A stretch of DNA of 64,000 nt from Candidatus Albibeggiatoa sp. nov. NOAA (GTDB lineage: Bacteria > Pseudomonadota > Gammaproteobacteria > Beggiatoales > Beggiatoaceae), in assembly GCA_025800385.1 (NCBI GenBank), contig JAOXRS010000120.1, forward strand, positions 353,107-417,106, written 5' to 3'. Shown here piece by piece: positions 55,554 to 61,403 of this stretch. Position 1 is the stretch's first letter. Each line of letters begins with the position of its first letter. The notes under the pieces were generated by a model. It did no database searches. It saw only the letters and a program-made list of their open reading frames with translations, and was not told the DNA's origin. The position numbers and the translations under genes are program-made.

Positions 55554-57038
55554 TTACTGAATGGCTAATGGCATCAACAACATGAATAAGTCCATGGGCG
55601 CACCCATATCTTGACCGTTCAGTGTGAGCTTGTTATCCACAATTGTTGCAGATAATGTATAGTTTTCTTCAGTTTCTACAATGGTTTTGTCTTTCAACAA
55701 TGCCTTAATGCGCGTATCGGCAGAGCCTTCACTACCTAAAGATGCGGTTAATGCAAGTTTTAACAAAGGCTTATCCATTTTGAAGTCTGCTTGCATGGTC
55801 AACGCCATCAATAATTCCATCATATTGGTTAATGACTTGGCTTTTTGACCATTGACACCTAGCTGCAAGTTTCCGTTCAATTTACCTTTATTTTTAGTAC
55901 TGATATGAATATTGGACAAAGCAAGCTCTGGACTTTTAGCCAAGAATGCTGGCGCAAGCTGCATCAGTTGACCAAACATAGCAAAGTTTAAAATATCTTC
56001 GGAAATTTTACCGCTATGTAATTGGTTTTGTAACTCGCGTACTGTTTGCTGTAATTGGGCAGTTGCAGGCGCATCCAAATGATTTAAAGCCACATCCAAC
56101 GTATGATTCAGGGTTAAAGTTTCACCCATAATCGCTTCTGATAACGTCCAATCTTTCACTGATAAATTGGCCATTAAACTGACGGTTTTATCTTTTTCTT
56201 CGCCACCGAAGGTTAACTGGAATGCTTGAAGCTTGGCATTATTTTTATTAGCCACATCAAAGCTGGCATTGCCTATATTAAATTTACCTTGGCTAATTTC
56301 AACTTGTGATGCAGTGACTTGCATTTCGGTTTCTAATGCTAACTTGGCTAGCGTCAGTTTTGACATATCATCTTTAAACATCAAGCTTGGCAATGTGCTT
56401 TTCATTTTAAGAGGCAATAAGTCTTCATCCAATTCTGCCACAAATTTTAATTGACCCAAGGCCATGCTAAATGCGTCTTTTTCTGAAATACTTAAGCCTT
56501 GTAATGTCAAGTCGGCTTTAATATTCTCAAAGGTTTCAGGGTAAACAAATTGCCCATCTAAGCCTTTCCAATCAATATCAACTTCGCCCCCATTTTTATC
56601 TTCGGGCACAGTGTGCTTATATTTAGGAACATCAAACTTGGTTTCACCCTGACCTTCTTCATCAATAAAGGTTTCTAAAATCAAAGCAGGCACGTTTTTT
56701 AGCTCTTTATCTAAACGCTCCGCTAAAATAGGTGTCACAGTGGTTTTCAGATTAAGCGGCTTCTTAGTTTCTAAATATTTGGTCACATCCGCTTTTAAAG
56801 TGTGCAAAAGCACCAATGGATCAGCCTTAATGTTCTCGCCTTCTGACATTTTGGCATTATCAACTTGATGACGAATCACAAAACCTTGCAGTTGCGTATC
56901 CGTTTCATCTGCTTGAGGGGTGGCTGTTTCCTCTACTTTTTTGGCTTCTTTAGATACAGCTGCATCCTCTGCCATTGTCGGCACGGTAAAGCAACATGCT
57001 AAAGCAGTTGTTAAGAGTAGTGGTAAGAGCTTTTTCAT
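55554..57038 (-). CDS. DUF945 (YdgA-like) family periplasmic protein
   Basis: A 494-residue protein when started at MKKLLPLLLTT (57038), which has AAGGA upstream; an upstream in-frame ATG overlaps the next gene. The signal peptide ends near TMAEDAA. The body is a long repetitive beta structure with sequence such as GLDGQFVYPETFENIKADLTLQGLSISEKD and LPSLMFKDDMSKLTLAKLALET, typical of DUF945. YdgA-type proteins are linked to the outer surface or cell envelope, but their biochemical role is unclear. Downstream of the CBS membrane-protein gene, gap 63 bases. Confidence 0.72.
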   Translation of the reverse strand: MKKLLPLLLTTALACCFTVPTMAEDAAVSKEAKKVEETATPQADETDTQLQGFVIRHQVDNAKMSEGENIKADPLVLLHTLKADVTKYLETKKPLNLKTTVTPILAERLDKELKNVPALILETFIDEEGQGETKFDVPKYKHTVPEDKNGGEVDIDWKGLDGQFVYPETFENIKADLTLQGLSISEKDAFSMALGQLKFVAELDEDLLPLKMKSTLPSLMFKDDMSKLTLAKLALETEMQVTASQVEISQGKFNIGNASFDVANKNNAKLQAFQLTFGGEEKDKTVSLMANLSVKDWTLSEAIMGETLTLNHTLDVALNHLDAPATAQLQQTVRELQNQLHSGKISEDILNFAMFGQLMQLAPAFLAKSPELALSNIHISTKNKGKLNGNLQLGVNGQKAKSLTNMMELLMALTMQADFKMDKPLLKLALTASLGSEGSADTRIKALLKDKTIVETEENYTLSATIVDNKLTLNGQDMGAPMDLFMLLMPLAIQ

Positions 57039-57101
57039 ATTATGTCCTTCATCATCGAGCCAATAGCGGGCAACACTCGGGCTGCCCATATCCATATAAA
57101 G

Positions 57102-57833
57102 TTAAACTTGAGCATTCGCTACAATAATTGCATTTGTCACCCAACCCATGACTTCTTCGTTAAGGTTACCGTTTTGGGTTACAAATACATCTTTGCAATT
57201 TGGTACTTTATCCATCACACTTTTTGCATCGGCTAAAGTGCTCTTTTCTGAAACCACACCGAAATGAGATTCTAAATCAGAGTATTCATTCAGCATATCT
57301 TGTAAGGTTAAAGCAGATAAATCTGTTGCAGGGTAACGGCGTAATCTTTCAGCCATATAACGATCAATATCACTACGGTGAATCACAGATTCAATGTGAC
57401 CACTGTTGTTTAAGATAGGTAAGCGACTCCATTCACCACTATTTAATTCATCTAAAATATCGACTAGCATGAGACCGCCCAATGGGGCTTTTTTATAAAA
57501 CATTTGTTCACGCTTAATCATTTTGTCTTTAACAGCAGTTGATTTAAGTTTTTCTTGTGGTGTGACGTTTTTCGCCATTTCCGATACACTGCGGGTCGCC
57601 GCTTCAAAGTTATCTTTAGAGAAGTAATAAGCAAGCACAGTACCGATCCAACTGCCCATTAAAGGTAGAACTGCGGTAAAGACCATATTAATGTTAGAGC
57701 CATCTTCATCATCTTTCATAATGACGATAAGCGATAATATAATCACCCCTATGATAGAAGTGAGCGTAATACCAATGGCTAAGGTGTCACGTAAGCTTTG
57801 GCCTCTTCTTGCCAGATTGTCATCGTATGCCAT
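57102..57833 (-). CDS. Membrane protein with CBS-like pair
   Basis: A 243-residue protein. Two membrane helices at about 17-38 (LAIGITLTSIIGVIILSLIVIM) and 52-70 (FTAVLPLMGSWIGTVLAYYF) are followed by a soluble part with two CBS-like units: SRLPILNNSGHIESVIHRSDIDRYM and STLADAKSVMDKVPNCKDVFVTQNGNLNEEVMGWVTNAIIV. CBS pairs bind adenosine nucleotides and usually control an attached or partner protein. No transport domain is seen. AAGAG precedes the start. It may be in one transcript with the DUF945 gene. Confidence 0.7.
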   Translation of the reverse strand: MAYDDNLARRGQSLRDTLAIGITLTSIIGVIILSLIVIMKDDEDGSNINMVFTAVLPLMGSWIGTVLAYYFSKDNFEAATRSVSEMAKNVTPQEKLKSTAVKDKMIKREQMFYKKAPLGGLMLVDILDELNSGEWSRLPILNNSGHIESVIHRSDIDRYMAERLRRYPATDLSALTLQDMLNEYSDLESHFGVVSEKSTLADAKSVMDKVPNCKDVFVTQNGNLNEEVMGWVTNAIIVANAQV

Positions 57834-58241
57834 AACTATATCTCTTCTGATTCAATGGGGTGATAGGAGAAAAAATTGATTTATATCTTAACGGTAATTG
57901 ATAGAGTAATAAAGTGTATTTTCGATTTTTAAATGGGGTTTCTTTATATAGAACCTATTTATAATTTGGGCTATGTAGCCAAGCTTTTGATAAGCAGCTG
58001 GATAAAGCGAGGCTTGTGCTTTTAGTGAGCTTGAAAGAAGTGATATTTAAAATATTTAACAATAGGGTGGAATGTTCGGCAATCCAATGAGTTTTGATAG
58101 AGATAAGGGCACATTTTCCAAGAGTTGTTTTTTCGGATTAAAGTTGAGTATAAATTAGCGGACAGAAATACACATTGCCAATTCTTAAACGATAATTGAT
58201 AATTATTTCCTAAATAAATCCTTTAATAATTGAAAATTGAT
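57834..58241. other. Divergent intergenic region
   Basis: 408 bases between the CBS membrane-protein gene and the exonuclease gene. Promoters for both must lie here. I see no ORF, hairpin or repeat that I can support. Confidence 0.4.
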
Positions 58242-59039
58242 ATGAATGTATTTGTCTTTGATATAGAAACTGTGCCTGACGTAGAAACAGGCCGACAATT
58301 ATACGGTCACCCCGATGAAATGGCAGAACTAGACCCAAAAGGGGTTGAGCGTGTCATGTTATATGAACGTAACCGAAATTTAGAACGTCCTGTTGACATG
58401 GTCAAACTACACTTACAGAAAATTGTAGCGATTTCAGGTGTATTTCGGTTTAATGGACACTTTAAAGGGGAAAAAAAAGATACTTTAGATGTTTTATCGC
58501 TAGGCAATGCTGAAACTTCTGAGCAGGATTTAATCCGACAATTCTTTGGTGCAATTAATAAGTATGCCAGTGCCCAACCCAGCTTAACCCTTGTTTCTTG
58601 GAATGGTGGTGGGTTTGACTTGCCCGTGTTGCATTATCGCGCTTTAAAATATGGGATCAACGCTAGCCATTACTGGAAAGTCAATTATGCATACCGCTAT
58701 GGTTCTCACCATATTGATTTAATGGATAAACTCGCCAATTATCAACCCAGTGCATTTGCTTCATTAGATGAAATTGCCAGCATGTTAGGTTTCCCTGGAA
58801 AAATGGGTATGAGTGGTAGCAAAGTATGGGACACATATTTAGACGGCGGTATTCAAGAAATCCGCGACTACTGCGAAACAGATGTGCTGAATACGTTTTT
58901 GGTTTATTTACAATTTGAAATGATGCGCGGACATCTTACACCAGAAGTGTATGAACAAGAATGTAACAAAGTGCGTCAGTTTTTGGAGCAAAGTGATAAA
59001 GCACACTTAAAAGATTTTCTAAACGCGTGGAACAGCTAA
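58242..59039 (+). CDS. 3'-5' exonuclease, PolB-associated (DnaQ-like) family
   Basis: A 265-residue DEDD-family exonuclease. ATG at 58242 is chosen (MNVFVFDIETVPD); a TTG 12 bases earlier is less likely. Exo I motif FDIETVPD, exo II LVSWNGGGFDLPVLHYRALK, exo III region REIRDYCETDVLNTFLVYLQF. This matches the 'predicted 3'-5' exonuclease related to the exonuclease domain of PolB' family (PF10108-like). It is not next to a polymerase gene. Closed by a strong hairpin. Confidence 0.85.
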   Translation: MNVFVFDIETVPDVETGRQLYGHPDEMAELDPKGVERVMLYERNRNLERPVDMVKLHLQKIVAISGVFRFNGHFKGEKKDTLDVLSLGNAETSEQDLIRQFFGAINKYASAQPSLTLVSWNGGGFDLPVLHYRALKYGINASHYWKVNYAYRYGSHHIDLMDKLANYQPSAFASLDEIASMLGFPGKMGMSGSKVWDTYLDGGIQEIRDYCETDVLNTFLVYLQFEMMRGHLTPEVYEQECNKVRQFLEQSDKAHLKDFLNAWNS

Positions 59040-59047
59040 TAAAAACG

Positions 59048-59084
59048 AAAACTCCCAAGCTTTTTGTTAAAGTTTGAGAGTTTT
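59048..59084. terminator. Bidirectional terminator, exonuclease / DUF2325 gene
   Basis: Sixteen-base arms AAAACTCCCAAGCTTT and AAAGTTTGAGAGTTTT pair with two mismatches or wobbles around a 5-base loop, followed by T or A runs, between convergent stops at 59039 and 59107. Confidence 0.82.
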
Positions 59085-59106
59085 TATGCAATGTGGTTCA
59101 AAATAA

Positions 59107-59442
59107 TCACTTCCTTTTCATGTCGCATTGCTGACATTTCATACAATCTTGTGGTTCTGAATAGCCACATTTGTCTAAACAAGTCGCGACATCACCCATT
59201 GTGCGTTTACAGGCGATAAATTGTACTTTGTTTTCTCGCGCTAATTTTCTGAAGTTGCGCATCACATTATGACCCACAAAATCGGTGAATAAAATCATCA
59301 AATCCACACCTGACATACTGCTACGCATGAATTTTTGTAGCTTAGGGTTGCGGCCTGTAATATGACGGTATTCGTCGAAACCGCGCTGTTTTAACAAATT
59401 TTCAATATTACCTAATCTATCTGCTCCAACTAAAATAACCAT
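59107..59442 (-). CDS. DUF2325 family protein with Cys-rich tail
   Basis: A 111-residue protein started at MVILVGADRLGN (59442), where AGGAG lies eight bases upstream; an earlier GTG would overlap that site. The body (VGADRLGNIENLLKQRGF, MSGVDLMILFTDFVGHNVMRNFRKLARENKVQFIACKRT) matches DUF2325, a Rossmann-like family without known activity. The C-terminus is cysteine-rich, CLDKCGYSEPQDCMKCQQCDMKRK, five Cys that could bind metal or an iron-sulfur cluster. A Fur-box-like site 26 bases upstream of its start suggests iron control. Confidence 0.75.
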   Translation of the reverse strand: MVILVGADRLGNIENLLKQRGFDEYRHITGRNPKLQKFMRSSMSGVDLMILFTDFVGHNVMRNFRKLARENKVQFIACKRTMGDVATCLDKCGYSEPQDCMKCQQCDMKRK

Positions 59443-59467
59443 GACGTACACTCCTTAAATTGATTTT

Positions 59468-59486
59468 GAGAATCATTATCATTACA
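59468..59486. promoter_or_regulatory. Fur-box-like site 1 (DUF2325 gene)
   Basis: GAGAATCATTATCATTACA closely resembles the 19-bp Fur consensus GATAATGATAATCATTATC read as ATTATC-type hexamers. It is 26 bases upstream of the DUF2325 start. Confidence 0.6.
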
Positions 59487-59587
59487 ATCGCATTGATTGT
59501 CAAGCCCCCATAAGTTAAAATTATGAGTAATAAATAAATCTTCATTACTTGACTATTACAGTAGGAATTTAAGCAATATCAAGACCA

Positions 59588-59606
59588 GTCATTGTTATCA
59601 TTCTCA
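59588..59606. promoter_or_regulatory. Fur-box-like site 2 (cytochrome c4 side)
   Basis: GTCATTGTTATCATTCTCA; its reverse complement TGAGAATGATAACAATGAC again resembles a Fur box. It lies 160 bases upstream of the cytochrome c4 gene and about 100 from site 1. Confidence 0.5.
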
Positions 59607-59766
59607 CGTTAATTGTGTATTTCTAAAAAGATGCAAACCTTTTTGGGGTAATGCTATACTTCTATGTTGCCTTATTCTTATATGCCTTATAATATGGGGA
59701 TAAGAGATGGTATAAAGATTTTAACCCCTACTTTCACTTTAATAACAATGACTAGTGGATAATATA

Positions 59767-60411
59767 ATGAAGAAATTGACATTAGCTATTTTAATGACCT
59801 TAACGCCAATGGTTTATGCTGGTGGCGCACCTTCAGCCAATGCAGACAAAATTGTAGGCGATGCAGAAGCAGGTAAAGCAAAATCAATGGTCTGTGCCTC
59901 ATGCCACGGTGCAGATGGTAATACAGCGTTAATGCCTGAATATCCTAAATTAGGCGGTCAACATGCAAGCTATATTGGTGACCAGTTGCATCAATTTAAA
60001 TCTGGTGTGCGTAACAATGCGATCATGTTAGGTCAAGTTGCTGCATTAAGCGATCAAGATATGGCTGATTTAGCAGCATACTATGCAAGTCAACCTGTTG
60101 CTGTTGGTGGTGCAAGTGAAAATTTAGTTGAACAAGGTCAAGCTATTTACCGTGCAGGTGTTGTAGACAAAGGCATTCCAGCCTGTACTTCTTGCCATGG
60201 CCCTCAAGGTTTAGGCAATCCAACAGCATTATATCCTTCATTAAGCGGCCAAAACGCAGCATATACAATGAAGCAATTGAAAGACTATCAATCGGGTGAG
60301 CGCATTGGTGACACACCAACTAACAACCAAAAAATCATGATTGATATTGCTAAGAAATTATCTGATGCGGATATGACGGCAGTAGCTGATTACGTTTCTG
60401 GCTTGCACTAA
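59767..60411 (+). CDS. Cytochrome c4, dihaem
   Basis: A 214-residue periplasmic dihaem cytochrome. The start is set at MKKLTLAILMTL (59767); a GTG 12 bases upstream coincides with the likely ribosome site. The signal peptide ends near VYAGG. Haem sites are CASCHG (first domain, about residue 36) and CTSCHG (second, about 138), each with a later axial Met (AIMLGQV and KIMIDIAK regions) and the c4 pattern YPKLGGQHASYIGDQLHQFKSG / YPSLSGQNAAYTMKQLKDYQSGER. It carries electrons to terminal oxidases. The two domains look like an old duplication. Followed by a MITE-like element. Confidence 0.92.
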   Translation: MKKLTLAILMTLTPMVYAGGAPSANADKIVGDAEAGKAKSMVCASCHGADGNTALMPEYPKLGGQHASYIGDQLHQFKSGVRNNAIMLGQVAALSDQDMADLAAYYASQPVAVGGASENLVEQGQAIYRAGVVDKGIPACTSCHGPQGLGNPTALYPSLSGQNAAYTMKQLKDYQSGERIGDTPTNNQKIMIDIAKKLSDADMTAVADYVSGLH

Positions 60412-60414
60412 GTC

Positions 60415-60500
60415 ACTAAAGTTGCGCAGCTATCAATGAGTTCAGGTTTATTTTCATCTTTTAAAATGACTGATTTTTAGTTTTTGTGCGTAACTTAAGT
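60415..60500. mobile_element. MITE-like inverted-repeat element, copy 2
   Basis: 86 bases with ends ACTAAAGTTGCGCA (60415-60428) and TGCGTAACTTAAGT (60487-60500). The ends match those at 10803-10882; the interior differs. Starts three bases after the cytochrome c4 stop codon. Confidence 0.5.
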
Positions 60501-60515
60501 AAGTAATATGAAATA

Positions 60516-60579
60516 GGGTTGGCAGTCCTCTATCGTAAGAAATTTTGCTGTTTAGGCTTTTGTTGGGGTTGCCAGTCCT
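60516..60579. repeat. Pair of GGTTGSCAGTCCT direct repeats
   Basis: GGGTTGGCAGTCCT (60516-60529) and GGGTTGCCAGTCCT (60566-60579), 50 bases apart. The first is the reverse complement of AGGACTGCCAACC at 35634-35646, so this is an intergenic motif used at several sites. Confidence 0.5.
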
Positions 60580-60644
60580 TATTATTAAATTACTTTATAC
60601 TTTTAATTTCTGTCATTTGGCAGGTTTTTATACAAGGAGCATTT

Positions 60645-61325
60645 ATGAAACGCTTATTGACTTGGACAATGGCATTAGGCCTATTAACTTCAATGTCTTT
60701 TGTACAAGCAGAACAGGCTACCGCTGAAATAAGTCCTTATGAAGCAATGTACAAAACAATCAACATGCCAGAAAAAGTGCTTGGTGATGATATTGTTGAA
60801 GTGACGGAAGTCTTCTTATACACCTGCCCACATTGTTACCGAATTCACCCTTTTGCTGAAAAATGGAAAGAATCCGTTGCAGACCAAAAAGACGTTGTGT
60901 TTAACCCAATGCCTGCCGTTTTCAGTGAAAAAAATACCCCACTTGCTAAAGCGTATTACATGGCTAAAGATTTAGGCCGCGAAGAATTACACGAAGTTTT
61001 ATTTGAAACCATTCACAATAAAGGCAAGCGTATTGTCACTAAGGATCAAGTTAAAGCCTTTTTCGTCGGTCACGGCGTTGATGAGAAAGCGTTTGATAAG
61101 TCTTACAAATCTTTTGCTGTCGATAATGCTGTCCGTACCGCTAACTTCTTAACTGTGAGTTATGGTATTAGTGGTGTACCTTCTTTAATCGTCAACGGTA
61201 AATATTTAGTTTTAAGTAGCAAAACCAAAGGCTACAAAGAGATGTTTAACGTGGTTGATTACTTAGTTGAAAAAGAGCGCAAGTTAATTGCAGCAACAGC
61301 TAAAAAAGCCAAGCCTGCTGAATAG
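60645..61325 (+). CDS. dsbA: Thiol:disulfide interchange protein DsbA
   Basis: A 227-residue periplasmic oxidase of protein thiols. The start MKRLLTWTMALGLLTSMSFVQAEQ (60645) has AAGGAG upstream; the frame is open further back but without a start signal. The active site is CPHC in LYTCPHCYRIHPF, with the cis-Pro loop SGVPSLIVNG (about residue 180). Family features KAYYMAKDLGREELHEVLFETIH complete the match. It introduces disulfides in exported proteins and may serve the cysteine-containing adhesin modules. Often found after cytochrome c4, as here. Confidence 0.93.
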   Translation: MKRLLTWTMALGLLTSMSFVQAEQATAEISPYEAMYKTINMPEKVLGDDIVEVTEVFLYTCPHCYRIHPFAEKWKESVADQKDVVFNPMPAVFSEKNTPLAKAYYMAKDLGREELHEVLFETIHNKGKRIVTKDQVKAFFVGHGVDEKAFDKSYKSFAVDNAVRTANFLTVSYGISGVPSLIVNGKYLVLSSKTKGYKEMFNVVDYLVEKERKLIAATAKKAKPAE

Positions 61326-61335
61326 TTTTTAAGTT

Positions 61336-61378
61336 AGGAGTGCAAAACCCGCTTTTCCTACACAAGTGATGCACTCCT
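61336..61378. terminator. Bidirectional terminator after dsbA
   Basis: Nine-base arms AGGAGTGCA / TGCACTCCT with a 25-base loop, then TTAAAG, between convergent stops at 61325 and 61404. Confidence 0.6.
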
Positions 61379-61403
61379 TTAAAGTCTAATCCCACCTACA
61401 ATT

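Noticed and set aside
58465..58480. Eight-A run in the exonuclease gene, and similar runs at 51283 and in the DUF6488 gene, as phase-variation sites
   Set aside because: A or T runs of this length are common in AT-rich coding DNA and the genes are not surface proteins of the usual phase-variable kind.
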